From: Owenia fusiformis
Lineage: Eukaryota > Annelida > Polychaeta > Sabellida > Oweniidae
Reading direction: 5' to 3'
Length of the DNA: 60,000 nt
Assembly: GCA_903813345.2 (NCBI GenBank)
Contig: CAIIXF020000008.1
Location: forward strand, 20,570,822 to 20,630,821
Every line of letters starts with the position of its first letter. Position 1 is the first letter of the stretch. Made by a program: the position numbers and the translations under genes. The notes beneath the pieces are model-generated. The model did not search any database. It was not told where the DNA came from and saw nothing but the letters and a program-made list of their open reading frames with translations. Shown here in pieces: positions 1 through 12,962 of this stretch.

Positions 1-1144
1 GCATATTTGGAACAGTTTTATTTAACCAGTTGACCACCTCAAGGGACAAAATTTCTCAAAAAACGACTGACTCTCGACACCTAGAGTGACAATATAATCT
101 GTAACAGAATTTTACACTTATGAATGATCTGCAAACAATGTTTTAATATATAAACAAAGGACCGATACTTACATTGACCAAATTGAGCATCACATATTTT
201 ATGTCAAAATATGAAAAATGATCTGGTTTCAAAACCAAGATGTCATTTAGTTAAATTATTGTCCATATATGCATTAAGAACTATTGATTTCACTACCAAT
301 TTGTTACCATTAGTTATAATTAATGTTCATTCAAGTACTGTGCCAGCTCACACAGCTCTATTTATTCACTCTTTGATTACGTCAAAATGAAGTGAGTGAA
401 ATAAATAATGAAATTTATTTAATGTACAAAATGTTAATATTATTGTTGTAATTTGAATACAGTACATCGAAATAATCATGGGATAATATTGTGATTTTTC
501 TGAAACTATTTTCTAGATTTTTATGAACTTTACGCAATCACTCACTTCATTCACTGAATCAAAGTGATGCTGCAAAAAGGTATAAACAGACATTTTCCAA
601 ATGTACACCTACAATTATGGGAAATTGAAAATGTAACATGAAATATTTTACATGTAGTTTAAGAGTTGCACAATACTTGGACATATGTTACACTTTTTTT
701 AAAATTTTTGAAGCCCCTTGACTTGAACATGTCTCATAAAACTGAAGACATGAGAATAATATATAAAACTAATGTGGTGTGATTTTCACATTCTGCATCT
801 TAATCGATAAATATGATTAAAATGGACAGAAACACCTCTGACCTTGTTTTCTTAATTTTTAGAGACATATTCAAGTTTATAGTCCCATGCTTTATGAATT
901 AAGCTTATCTCACTCACTTTTATTGCAGATCTTTCACACACAGAAGATCATGATGTCATTATTTTTCATGCATTTGGTGTTGGCTTCCAATCTCACCCAT
1001 TTCCCTTTCAAATTGCCTATTATCATCTAATGTATTCATTGGCATGTTGATGCTTATTTGCATGGCAATTCCATAAGTACGCAGAAAATATTATAACCCT
1101 TTTGGCTATGTCTAAAAGGAATGCTTGCCTTTGTTTAACTTCAG
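1..1144. other. BCKDHA intron, no gene seen
   Basis: AT-rich intronic sequence upstream of the first BCKDHA exon present in the window. I see no exon with conserved coding signal, no RNA gene and no clear repeat. It is assigned to an intron because the exon at 1145 opens in phase with a missing upstream exon. Confidence 0.6.
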
Positions 1145-4100
1145 GAGTTTTGCTGTACAGAGGTTTTTCTCTCGATGAATTTATGAACCAAGTTTATAGT
1201 AATAGCTTAGACTCTGCAAAGGGCAAACAAATGCCTATACATTATGGGTCGGTGGAGCACAGATTTTATACCATATCCTCTCCACTTGCAACGCAGATGC
1301 CACATGGTAAGGCAACTGCGCAAACTGAATTAATAATAGTGCTTTAGATTTTAGAGCAAACGGGTGTTTCATAATGTATGTCCCCCATTCACAGCCAATC
1401 ATGGATCACATGGCCTGATATATATATCAAAGTAAATCCTCCCAGTCCAGTATACCATTGTATCATTTAGAGCTACCTGGTTAGTTCTGTTTAATATTGT
1501 TTCTAATATTTTATAATTTTTCTTATATTAAGCATCATAAAATGTTTTAATTTGTATATAGCAATAGATAAAAGTGGCATGTTTATCATAATTGTTAGCA
1601 GGATACACAGCTAATTTTTTATATATGTGTCCCTCTGAGATTGTACCTTTTGTAGGGATAATTCCAATTGTAAAAAGTGTTGAGCCTAATAAAAGAATTA
1701 AACAAGCTTTCATATTATATATAACATATAGGGTTTGCTGTCTAGGATTGGTTGTTTATAGGGGGACTGTCATTATGAAACACCCTGCATAATGAGAAAA
1801 GAAACTAAAGCATGAAGAAAAAGAGGGTCAAATAGATGATATATGGTTTATGATACATCTTTTAATAAGAGATAACAATTTATAATATGCTTTCCCAACT
1901 TGTCTCGTGGACTGAGGTATTACAAATTAAGGGACCTTTGATTGGTCCCCCACACATTTAGAATAGTAATATTTATAATGATTAGCTAGTATAGATTGAA
2001 CTACAGCTATTATGAATAAGCTTCAGGCCCATAGTCAGCTTTTGCCAAGGGGGGTACTTTTCCAAAAAATTCCAGATTGGTTCACATTTGGCAACTTTGG
2101 ACTAAGATCACTTGAAAAGTGATTGGTGAAAAACTGCATGATTTTGACAGAATTTCTGGGGGGGAGGTGTTCGAAACCCTGGCTACGGGCCCGAGCATTA
2201 CACTGCTTCACATTAGTAACCCTGGCCACTTCCTATACTGACTGCTTTAGATTTTCAATTAACACATCTTATGTAATTATGGCTATAATATTTTTGATAA
2301 GCACTAACAATCACACTTAGAATTAATAAAATGTATATTTTAAACTTATATTATTTTACATTCATCAGTATTTCAAACAAATTAATGGCTCATTAAAAAT
2401 GTGTCCTTTTCAGTTTTTTAAGCAGAATGAATTTAGTTAAGGGAAGGGGAAAGAGGGGATAAGGCTTTATGAAGAGGCAGGTTGGAGGCTAATCTTTCAA
2501 TAAACTACTCAGTTGTAAAAGCATATGACATGGATTCTTACATTGCATGTATTTTTGGATAGATATATTACATATTTCATCATTGGTTTATTAAATATAA
2601 GTAAAGGTAAATATGATGTAATAAGATGCTGTTGTCTTCAGGGGTTGTATAAATACAAAGAGAACTAAAAACATGAAACTGTTTTACCAAGGACATGAAA
2701 GCCTCTTAAAAAACACAGCAGTAGACCATTTAAATTGAATTTGAATAAATGTTTCAATAGATTATGGAAAGCTTCATTGGACATACTAGTAGTCTTGCCC
2801 CAAGTCTCTACTTCCCCTCAACACTAACCCCATCGTCATGTCTGAAATCTAATTTAGGGAGAGTATGAGGTGGCAATACAAGGGCTTGGTGCAAGACTAC
2901 ATTGTTTGTATCTATCACTTAGCAATATATTTATATGTCATGTTTTAGCATCTGGGGCAGCATATGCATTCAAGAGAGCTCAGAACGGGCAATGTGTAAT
3001 CTGTTATTTCGGGGATGGAGCTGCATCAGAGGGAGACGCACATGCTGCATTTAACTTTGCAGCAACCCTAGAGTGTCCAATTATATTCTTCTGTAGAAAC
3101 AATGGCTATGCAATATCTACTCCCACACATGAACAATACAGAGGTGACGGAATAGGTGAGTGACGAAAGCCTAGTACAGTAAAACCTGTATGTGTATATA
3201 CATGAACACTTTGAAAATACAAACACCTTCCAATATGAACGCTTTTATTCAGCTCATGTTTTCTCCCATTGATTCCCATATAAAACCTTGAAATGTGAAC
3301 ACCTCAACAACTGCAAAACGCTGAAGTATTAGCAAGGGTTATTACAGGGAATTAAGAGTGATATAAACTAATTTCAAATGCCATTTTATTTTAATTTTGA
3401 ATCTTGTTAATAAGTTTGTTTTGTTGTAATATTTTTCAGGTTGACACTATTTATCATTAATAATTTTGTTTAATACATTTGCATTGTTAAAAACATTGTT
3501 TATTGCCAAAATTTGATTTTTAAAAGATATTCGACTGTCTGTCAAATATTTTAACAAAGTATCATTCAAAAATTGCGAAAAGCTAGATTCTTAAAGTTAA
3601 TGAACTAAAAACATTGCAGAAATGAATTGGGTGGATTTTTACTGGGTTGAGATGACCTGTCACTCCATAAACCTACGTGGTCAATAGAACTAGATTATTA
3701 AAGTTAATGAACCAAAAACATTGCAGAAATGAATTGGGTTGATTTTTACTTAGGTTGAGTTCTACTTAGGTTGAGTTTTACTGGGGTTGAGTTCACTTGG
3801 GGTTGAGTTTTACTGGGTTGAGATGACATGTCACTCCATAAACCTACGTGGTCAATAGAACTAGATTATTAAAGTTAATGAACCAAAAACATTGCAGAAA
3901 TGAATTGGGTTGATTTTTACTTAGGTTGAGTTCTACTTAGGTTGAGTTTTACTGGGGTTGAGTTCACTTGGGGTTGAGTTTTACTGGGTTGAGATGACCT
4001 GTCACTCCATAAACCTACGTGGTCAATAGAACTAGATTATTAAAGTTAATGAATCAAAAACATTGCAGAAATGAATTGGGTTGATTTTTACTTAGGTTGA

Positions 4101-4486
4101 GTTCTACTTAGGTTGAGTTTTACTGGGGTTGAGTTCACTTGGGGTTGAGTTTTACTGTGTTTAGATGACCTGTTACCCCATAAACCTATGTGGTTAGTAG
4201 AACTATAAATATTTATTGAGAAGATGTACACATTTCTTCAAAATCCAGAATCTTGCGAATGCAAAAACCTCGAAATGTGATCACCTCCTAATCCGAATGG
4301 TTTTAGTCAGTGTTCTGTATTAAGACTATTTTGTTGTATTATAGCTGCTAGGGGTCCAGGCTATGGTATGGCTACAGTACGGGTAGATGGAAATGATGTG
4401 TTTGCTGTATATAACTGTGTCAAGGCTGCCAGGGAGATGTGTTTAAGAGAAAACAAACCAGTTCTAATTGAGGCAATGACATACAG
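1145..4486 (+). CDS. BCKDHA: BCKDHA, E1-alpha of branched-chain 2-oxoacid dehydrogenase (exons, first cluster; partial gene)
   Basis: Three consecutive exons of the thiamine-diphosphate-dependent E1-alpha subunit of the mitochondrial branched-chain 2-oxoacid dehydrogenase complex, which decarboxylates the keto acids of Leu, Ile and Val. Exons are 1145-1306, 2949-3155 and 4345-4486, with AG acceptors, GT donors and matching phases (phase 1, 1, then 2). The protein reads GVLLYRGF...GKQMPIHYG...[13 protein letters not shown], then the cofactor-binding segment with GDGAASEG and CRNNGYAIS (the GDG...NN ThDP/Mg motif), then ARGPGYG...[13 protein letters not shown]...LIEAMTYR. The match to the family is residue-by-residue obvious. 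The N-terminal exons, including the mitochondrial targeting peptide, are left of the window. The gene continues after a 26-kb intron at 30664. Confidence 0.97.
1361..1787. mobile_element. MITE-like element with about 27-bp terminal inverted repeats
   Basis: The left end reads GGGTGTTTCATAATG then a short mismatch and GTCCCCC. The right end at 1760-1787 is its reverse complement (GGGGGAC...CATTATGAAACACCC). The element lies in a BCKDHA intron, is about 430 bp and carries no transposase, which fits a non-autonomous DNA transposon. Confidence 0.6.
3156..4344. repeat. BCKDHA intron with 171-bp tandem repeat (about 3 copies)
   Basis: The motif tagattattaaagttaatg recurs at 3691, 3862 and 4033, giving a 171-bp unit with near-identical copies. 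A shorter divergent copy starts at 3583 and the array fades by about 4205. Each unit contains an internal run of GGTTGAG(T)TCTACTT-type short repeats. Flanks at 3176-3330 and 4240-4320 look like degraded inverted ends (AGTAAAACCTG at left, ACCATTCGG-like at right after reversal), so the array may sit inside a MITE. The repeat itself is certain; the MITE interpretation is tentative. Confidence 0.75.
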
Positions 4487-6479
4487 GTAGGATATTATGA
4501 GGGGTGATCAGTAAGTTTTCATAATGCATCTGACATTTCAAAATATTCCCACATTAAATTTTCTGTCTGATTTTTCTGTAGCAATTTCCAGTTTTCCTGC
4601 ATCAAAAAATTACTTTCTTGACAAACATAATATTTTACGAGCATTTTAATTATTCCAATGAATGAAGTTTGTTAGAGACAACGGGAATGAGTATTACTAT
4701 TTTGAATTTTGGTATCATGTAAATATAACACTACTGAATTGGAAAAAATCTTTGTTCGCGAAATTCGCCACGCTTGCATGAACTGTGGGGTTCTTACCTA
4801 TCCTACTCTTTTTGCTTACGGGTACTTACATCAGTATTTTAATCGACAAGTCGATAAGAAGATTATCAAACCTTGACTATTCCTATTTTTGCATGTTTCT
4901 AAAAATGAAATTTCATTTATTTTATGCAAATTTTTAGATTTAGACAAACAATAACACAGACAAAATTTTTGTTTATTTTATTTTAATCTATAAGTCAAGC
5001 ATGTTCCTAAATTCTTAAAAGGCTTTGAGGAGTACTTATTGAGAGACTGTTACTTTATAGTTTTCATCTAGTATTGATCATTATTGATAATCAAAGGCTT
5101 TGATATATCCTATCCATATTATATTACAGCAGCAAATGAGGAAGAAATATAGTAGATAAACCCAAGAGTTGCATCTTTTTTATCAGTATTTGTTTAACAC
5201 ACTATAATTAAACCTCTAGAATTCATACAAGAATAAAATACATTCTTTTCAGCAACCCCTCTGAGTTCACCTGCTGTTATAAAACTCCATTTTGTTTAAA
5301 TATACATTCAATATATTTTGTCTTCCTAATCAGTCCTTTTTTCCTGTCTTTATCAAATGGCCAAAGTTGCAACATTCTGCTCTCATTCTATAGTATTTCA
5401 GATTTATTAGTTTGGAAACCAACCTGGGAAAAGCAACTTCATATTCAGAGACATATAAAATATATATCTCTGTCATAATGTTTCATCAAGTCTAAATTAA
5501 AAAGCTACCTTTAAACCGTTATATACTGCAATTAATGTCATTGTGTAAATGACAATGGGAATTCAGTCATTTTTACAAATGTTTACTTATTTTTCACTTT
5601 TCTGTTATATATAGTCTTCATATCAGTAACAATATACAATTGTAGACCTTTCTTGACATCAACTGACAAAGTTTTATATTATAAACTTTGAAAGTACTGT
5701 TGGTTTTTTCAAAAGTAGCAGTCAACAGTACATATTGTTCACTTTTAATTAACCAATCAGAATTGAGTATTTCAAATGAGGTACTGATAATATGATAATG
5801 AGGTCTCTGGTAGTTATTCTGTATCATCTAGATGTAGATGAGTAATTCCAGCATACTATAGACTAATTCTAAAGAAAACATGTATGGCAATTATGAAAGA
5901 ATTAAATACAGGAATTGTATCAACTTATCATCATAATTTTCCCTGGATTACATAAATGAGGCTAATTATATTTTTCCCTGAAATAAAAGATATACAGTAC
6001 ATCTATATAAAGTAAGTTATTGGGCAAAATCACCCTTTACTTTACTGCAAATGTTTAAGTTATTCTAGTGACCTTGTAATACTATTTATAATGGTGCAAG
6101 ATATTAAAATACATTACACTAAATTGAAATTCAATATGACATGTGAGTCGTGACATTTAATAAAGTATGGCATTAATGGCTTATGGGTGAATCACACCAG
6201 GGAATATCATAGAGAATGAAAAAATCTCCTCTCACAAAATCATTTTCACCTGGATTAAAGTGATTATTAATTAAAATCTTTATTAATTAAAACATTAATA
6301 ATGATCATTATTAATAAAAGTTTCATGAAAAATATAAACATGTCATTCAATATTGTTATAATATTTGAATCATCCCTCAATCATTTGATATCATGGTATA
6401 AAATGCTTACTTCTTAGTTGCGAATTGAATATGGGTTTTATACCTCAGTCAATATGATATTTTCCTCAGGAAATATAAC

Positions 6480-6830
6480 ATTTAGGCGAGTGGGAGCAGG
6501 GTCAAATATGGAACTTTAATTAAGATTGACTGCAACCGCTCAAAACATGTTGTACTTTCATAATATTGATATGTAGATTCCAAATATGACAATGAAAAGT
6601 TTTGAAAAATGGACCGTTACCATGGAAACGGATGCAAAGTGCCACGCCCACTTTTCATTAGCCATAAAGAATGCTAAACACAATATTGGCCATAACTTTT
6701 TTAATTTTTAACTATTTTTAATGATATTGGTACCATATTGAACGTAATAAAATTTACCGTCACCCTATGTATTATTTAGTCGGTTTCAATTGTTCACCCG
6801 GCAATTATGACGTCATAATATCCTTAAATT
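6480..6830 (-). mobile_element. Inverted copy of the repeat whose tandem form lies at 12963-14232
   Basis: On the minus strand this stretch matches 13880-14232: tgacgtcataat, the YCCAATAAT-like segment, gtgggcgtggc, CCGTTTCCATGG, and the terminal CACTCGCCTA. It represents one unit of the element without the tandem expansion. The two copies are in opposite orientation about 7.5 kb apart. Subterminal tandem units of this kind recall Helentron/pearl-type elements, but I see no Rep/helicase gene, so the class is inference. Confidence 0.55.
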
Positions 6831-7208
6831 CCCATTTTAAGGTATATTTAACGAATTGCTCCACATCAATGTCAATTAAATACCTTAGTGAATATTCTTA
6901 TCAAATAAAATGAGATTATTTTTGTTCACGTTTATGTGCTCTTTCCAGTGATACCTTTGATGTTACATAACACTAATACACTTTTGTTCTAGAGCCTCTT
7001 AAACCCATGGCTACACTATGGTAAAATGCTGAATCCATATTTAATCGCATTTTACTACAATTTACTGATTCTCTGTCTATCTGTGTGTGTATGTCTATGC
7101 CTGTTTGCTACCAAACAATTTAGACGTTGGAAAACAAAACGTGGTGCATATGTCCAGTATAGTACCCCCCTCGAATATAAAGTGGTTAAGAACTTGTGAT
7201 GTCATCTT

Positions 7209-7221
7209 GTTGCCTAGCAAC
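7209..7221. promoter_or_regulatory. Perfect RFX X-box palindrome in BCKDHA intron
   Basis: GTTGCCTAGCAAC matches GTNRCC-(N)-RGYAAC on both strands. It lies in a region with several looser copies (around 7376, 7569, 8487 and 9220), so it may be repeat-borne; function is not shown. Confidence 0.4.
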
Positions 7222-7689
7222 CACTTAGGAATGGATTAAAACGCCTTATTATGGCCATTTTTCCCTAGTTTCATCATTGTATAGGCACTAAAACATCTAG
7301 AGAAAGAATCACCCCTCAGCATTGACCCTACAGTATATCACTGTCTTTGACACTTGTTATTGTGATGTCATCTGTGTTGCCTAGAAACCACATAGAAATG
7401 TTCTAAAGTTTGCCAAAAATGAGATAGATCATTCAGTATTCTTCCATTTACTCACAGGTTACGTTTTTTAACAAAACACTCATTTAAGATTAAGACACTA
7501 GTATTATAATCTAAGAAATACCAATGTGTGTGTTCAAAACGGGCACTCTGCATCAAAATAAAATGTTCCTGCCTAGGAACCACCTAAAAACGGTCAAAAG
7601 CTGCCGAAAATGAGGTATTTTGTCCAAAATTATGTAATTTACAATTTATGCAACCACAAAACACATCTGAGCTTCATAAATGTAATGTA

Positions 7690-8301
7690 CAGGGCATTAA
7701 ATAAGTCTGTTCTCCATCCCCTATAATTTTTTAATTTAGAACTAACATAGGTTTATCAAAAATCATCTTAAAGGGAATTTAATTTGCTGATCACACACCA
7801 ATTTTCCGAGTGATAGGTTACATTACAAATTTTTTAGAGCATTGTTAGTGATGTCCATATTTCACATTTTTAATAGTTCGTATGTTTCCCCCAAGTTGCT
7901 CAGACAGTCTCAATTCTACGAGGATACGCTTCCAAAATGTTCACAAACAGGAGTGTTGCACTTTCTAGGCTTCTGGGAGCCTTTTGATATGTTTGAGCAA
8001 TGTTTCATTGCTATAAAGTTTCTCCTCTTTTTAGTCTTCAATTAATCTTTCGTCCCTGTCCTCCATAATTGCGGTATCAACTTTTCACCGTCCATTCACT
8101 ATACTGGTAATTTAACTTCTTTTGACATAATCTATGGTCAACTACAACCTTACAAGAAACATTGTAGCAATTTAGGAAGAGTTCATTTTTGCTATTCTAA
8201 GGGTGATCAGCATTTTACATAAGCTTTAAAATGATATATTGGAAAATATGATAACTTTCAAAATAAAAAAGTTAAGGTGAGAAAGACTCTACTTGATATA
8301 G
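7690..8301. mobile_element. Tc1/mariner-like relic, non-autonomous (copy 1)
   Basis: Begins TA then CAGGGCATTAAATAAGTCTG, and has internal segments shared with the better-preserved copy at 40112-40743: the atcatcttaaagggaatttaatttgctgatcacacacc region, gtccatatttcac, and the distal gggtgatcagcattttaca part. The right end is eroded. No open transposase frame remains. Confidence 0.6.
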
Positions 8302-8307
8302 GATAAA

Positions 8308-8452
8308 GCAGTTATGTACGGTCGGTTTGGATATTGGGTTCATCCCTCGTGAGATATGCACATCTACCTTTGGTCCCTACAGTCCCTCAGGTAGATACGC
8401 ATATCTCCCTCTGGATAAACCCCATACCCAAAACCTCCCAGTACATAACCCT
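8308..8452. repeat. Foldback repeat of about 145 bp
   Basis: The left half (gttatgtac...ggatattgggttcatcc...gatatgcacatctacc) is the imperfect reverse complement of the right half (ggtagatacgcatatc...ggataaaccccatacccaaaacc...gtacataac). A transcript would form a long hairpin. It is probably a small MITE. Confidence 0.55.
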
Positions 8453-9639
8453 TATATATTTAGGCATTGTGTAGTCATAACATATGCCTAGCAAACACAT
8501 AGCAACGGTTCCTAATCAACTCAGACCCTGGTTAACTCTGACCCTAGTCAACTCAGGCCCTAGTCAACTAGTGCCAATGTGTATTTCTGAATCTTTTTTC
8601 GATATTTTGAGTGTTAAAGTGAAAATTAATATATAAAAGCAAAAGTGATCATATATAATTGCAAGAGTCAATCATAAATCATACATTCTAATTGTGAAAT
8701 CAAATAGGATTAAATATGCCTAAAATGTAGTCACCAATAGTATAATTTTACATGAAGCTTTAATAATATACCCAAAATGTATTACAAAAAATAAATGTTA
8801 TTTTCAAGCTGTACCTTAAAACAAAAATGTACTGACATATTTCTTCATACTGCATATTGGAATTAATGTAGTACTCTATATTTTGTTAACGTCAACACCC
8901 TGATTACATGCTTATCGAAATAAAAATAGAATAGAAATCATAGTAAGCATTAGAAAATCATTTAGAAGCATTTAAAATCCAATCCAAGGCAAAATCTGAA
9001 TAATCAATTTGATCAATCAAAAAATATCTTTATGAATGTGTCCGGTATGTGCTTAAATATGGTATGTATACTCGAGTTGATTGTTAAATTGCAACATAGG
9101 CAGGGTAAAGAATATGTCAAACTCGTTTGATCTTGTTCCAGAAGCAATATTTTGTCACTTGTATCTCCCAGAATACCTTTAACTAGGGTCTGAGTTATTT
9201 AGGTCCAAGTTGACCAGATACACCTAGCAACGGTAAAACATTTACAAAAATGATGTATTGTTGTCAGTACTTGTATTATGCCATTTACTTTCTTTAATTC
9301 ACTAGGCATAGCCAGGGGGAGCCATGACGTTAAAATATTAACCTATCAACCACTTGGCATATTTTGTTCCCTGTAGTTCAGAATATCTTTAGTAAAGAGT
9401 AGTGTATATGCATAATGACACATAGACATACTAATGTTTACTGGTTCGGCAGACAGTTTCAAATAATCAGCTATCAAGTAACTGGCCACCAGCCGATCAA
9501 ATGCCTTAATCTTCTTTTCCTGGCTGAATAAATTTTCATCAATAATGGGTGTCTGAACTTGGGTGTGAGAAACTGATCATGTGAATAAGAGTAACACAAG
9601 ATCTTGAAGAGACAAGACCTCGTTAGGAACGAGATTGAG

Positions 9640-12600
9640 GGTGAGTCCTCCTTGAGGTTGACACCATCATGCATAGTTTGCGGTCTGCCCTTTGGTCTTC
9701 TTCATCCCATAGAACTTTTGGTTAGCCATCTTTCATTTCGCCGGAAGTGATGGCCACTTTGAGAGAATTTGTCCCAGGTGGTACTGATTTCTTCGGAGTG
9801 ATTATAACCCTGTCTAATCATATATTGTTGATCGATGTACTGGACCACACCAAAGAGCAGAGGCTCGGGTTACTCCTGTTTCAAAGTGACTTCCAAAGCA
9901 GAGGTTACTTCTAGAGCCTCGACTCTTCCGAGAGACGAGTTTGCTCATAGAGATGTAGCTCTCTTTTGAGCAGAGGTAGATTAGGGATCACTCTGGTAGC
10001 GAGACAACTCCCAGAGCAGAAGATACTCCCAGAGCCAGGACCCAGTCCAAGAGCAAAAAATGATTTCCCGCAGGGATGAGACGACTCCTGGAGCTGAGAT
10101 TACACTTTAAGAATCATGATACTCCTTGAGTTCTAATTTCTCCCAAGTGAGATTACTTTGAGAGAGAGTGAATTAGTAATACTCAGAGAAGTTACGAGAG
10201 ACTCTCAGAGCAGAGTTTACTCCTAGAGCCCAGACACTGTCCAAGACCAGATACGATACTTCCTATAGAGACGAAGTGACTCCTATAGTCTACTAGAGCA
10301 GAGTTACTCCTAGAGCTGAACCCATTTCAAGAGCAGAGAATATATTTCCCAAAGAGATGTGCCGACCCCAAAGATACACAATCATAGTGACATTAAATCA
10401 TATTATGGACATTGTGTTTTCTGTATCATCTTTGTTGGAATAGATTTAAAAATGTGTATGCAATTGTTTCATGTGAGCCATCTTTAACTGCGGTACCACC
10501 AAACAAGGTCGGCACTCATAGAAAAACCTCTAAGAGTTATTATTGATCGCCCCTGATTTTCTCTTTAATGAGCATACGGGATACTCGGGAAAAGGCAAAG
10601 CGAGACATTGGTGGCAGTGATGGATTCTCTTGCCCAAAGAGATGAGATGTCAAGGAAGTTTGAGATTAAGTCAGAAATCTTGGATGAAGAGGATTCCAGA
10701 AGAAATGGTGAAATTGTGACATTGGTTCACAAGTTGTGATTGAAACAGCTTGAAACCCCTCCAAATGAAAGAAGTCAAGAAGAGCAGTCTTGTCTGGAGA
10801 GAAAAGTGAGATGCTCCTGGTTTTAAAGTGGATGACACACTAAAAGTGGGCCAGCATGAGAGAGCTAAGACGACTCCTAGTGGAGAGACCAAAGTATTTC
10901 CAAAAGAAATGAATCCAGATTGGGTGAATCCACACTAAGACCATATGTACTGACTTCTTCTAGGTCTGAGTTACCAGAAAAATGACGAGGTAGCAATCTG
11001 AGGCACTTCGATCAGGGTGTTGTCAGGACAATGTCTGGATTTTAGGGGCAAATATACAACTTTGACATCTTACGTAGAATTTGTGGCACACAAGACCAGT
11101 ATATTCTGTTGAAATAGACCCAATTGTCCCCACAACACCCTCATTAAATTGCTTCAGATTGCTACCTATACATTGAGACCGGTGAGGCAGCTTCCTCTAA
11201 CTTCATCATTTGAGACTGAATACTCTATCTTAACGAGTACTGGTATCTACAACTAATTTTAATGTTATGAGTATTGGCTATAAATTTTTCAATTTTTTCT
11301 TCAACGTGTATTGTAATGACTTCAGTATGAATGAAATGTCCCTTGGTGTTCTGGTCCTGGATTGTGATATTGGTTCTCGATTGGAGGGGGGAGGGGGATG
11401 TGAGACATTGTTTCTTTTCACGTTAGATCATGGTTTTGGAATATACGGGTCTACTTTTCAGATTTACACTTACAGTTTGCTTTTCTTGTCGAGTTTCCTT
11501 AAAGTTTTTAGTCACCCTTCCCTTTTGGCATTTGTGCTTATATATTCAACAGACATTCCTGGTATGAGAGGAGATTCTGTGACTCACTGTAAGAGAGAAT
11601 TGAATTAAACTGAATCCCAAATGATGTCTTAAAGGTTTGGGAACTCAGGTCAAATGTTATAAAGATGCGAGATTAATAGTACAGCGCTCAGATGACAATC
11701 AAGGACAGGCTATAAAGGCTAAATTTGCTGAGAAAGCACTGGGCATGTATGACATGGCTCTAGGAGTCAGCACAATTTGGAAGGAAAACCAAGATTAAAC
11801 CAACCCCATTGTTTGATGGGAACACACTGTGGTTAGACTTCAAAGCATACTTCAAAAATTGCATGGAGAGCAAGCAGAGAAATGATGAAGAGAAGAGGCA
11901 GGCCTTACTAACCAGTTGATGAAAGATATTAAGCAGCTAGTGCAGGAGCTGGAAGAGGGGTATGCCTATGATGACCTGGTGGAGGCTTTAACATATCTCG
12001 AGATGCCTTGCTCTTCACAAGATAGACTAGCGAGGTAGAGCTCTGGGAATGCCATAACTGATGATGATGAGCAGCAGTACACAGAAGAGATCCAAAGTCT
12101 CTTGATCAGGCCATGGAAGTGGCCCAGAGGGAGGAAGCGTATCAGGAATCTGAATTGATCCAGAAAGGACTCAAGCTAATACAACGGGATCATCATATCT
12201 CCTTTTCTTCTAGTGATCATGGGGGAAAACCTCCTTAAATGGTTGAAGAAATAAAGACGGAGATGAAGAGGAATATAAAAGAGGCTGTCAAACGTTTCAA
12301 GAAGAGAGCTCTGTGCACATTGTGGCATTAATTGTAGGAGTTGTTGTGAGAAGGTACATGTTTTGTAGAACTGTCAATTGGTATGTTTTGATTGATCAGC
12401 CTAAGGGCACATGTCTTATGTTTGCCTAAAGCCCCAAAAGAGGTCAGAAGAGAGAAAAGCTCCCCGAGAGTAAGAGTTCTATATCCAGTAACTCAGCAAT
12501 TCATCCTGTACAATTTCTTAATCTGATGAGAAGCATGGTTACAAACTCTTGCAAGGCACAAACAGTGAGGAGAATAGTTGAAACCTAGCGAGAGAAATGT

Positions 12601-12800
12601 CCTTGTTCAAGCTGATTGTTCTGTTGCTTCTCTGGCTCCTGTTTATGGAGATGGCATGAGATGGGAGAATAACCTTGACGCAGATGGCGATTGCTGACAT
12701 TAACAGCATTAACAGAGAAGGAATTTTGAGAACAGATTTCATCAGAGCTAGCGTAGCTGTGATCCACTATGGCGCTGTGCTGATGTGTTTTCCTGAACCA
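9640..12800 (+). pseudogene. Degraded LTR-retrotransposon remnant (gag-like)
   Basis: At 10602-10618 the string ACATTGGTGGCAGTGATGG resembles the junction of a 5' LTR end (ACA) and a TGGTGGCAG-type primer-binding site of Gypsy-class elements. Downstream, around 11790-12000, a plus-strand frame broken by stops reads like gag (PTPLFDGNTLWLDFKAYF, then LVQELEEGYAYDDLVEAL). Near 12400-12440 a broken zinc-knuckle-like piece (GHMSYVCLKP) follows. Stops and frameshifts interrupt every part, and I see no pol. The stretch 9840-10330 is a low-complexity series of repeats of the form actcc(t/c)agagc. This is an old dead copy; boundaries are approximate. Confidence 0.5.
11337..11550 (+). repeat. Dispersed repeat, copy A (partner at 24994-25210)
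   Basis: Shares atgtcccttgg, gattgtgatattgg and the G-rich stretch followed by gacattgttt with 24994-25210, and homology continues to a tttggca(c/t)ttg(c/t)gc motif about 180 bp later. The open frame here (11267-11608) is not conserved in the other copy, so it is not treated as a gene. Confidence 0.55.
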
Positions 12801-12962
12801 GATGAGTTATAAAATGAAGAGCTTTGAGAGCTCAAAAGCAGGCAAAGGAGATCTAACTCTGCTATCATGGCATTATAATACACATCGTTTATATCGTTAA
12901 TATAAGATGGTTAAAAACCAAGAAGGTTAGTCAAAATAGGATTCATCGCCTAAAAAGTACAT

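Noticed and set aside
11267-11608. 113-codon plus-strand frame
   Set aside because: Located in a dispersed repeat; the related copy at 24994-25210 does not keep the frame, and the sequence looks like no known family.
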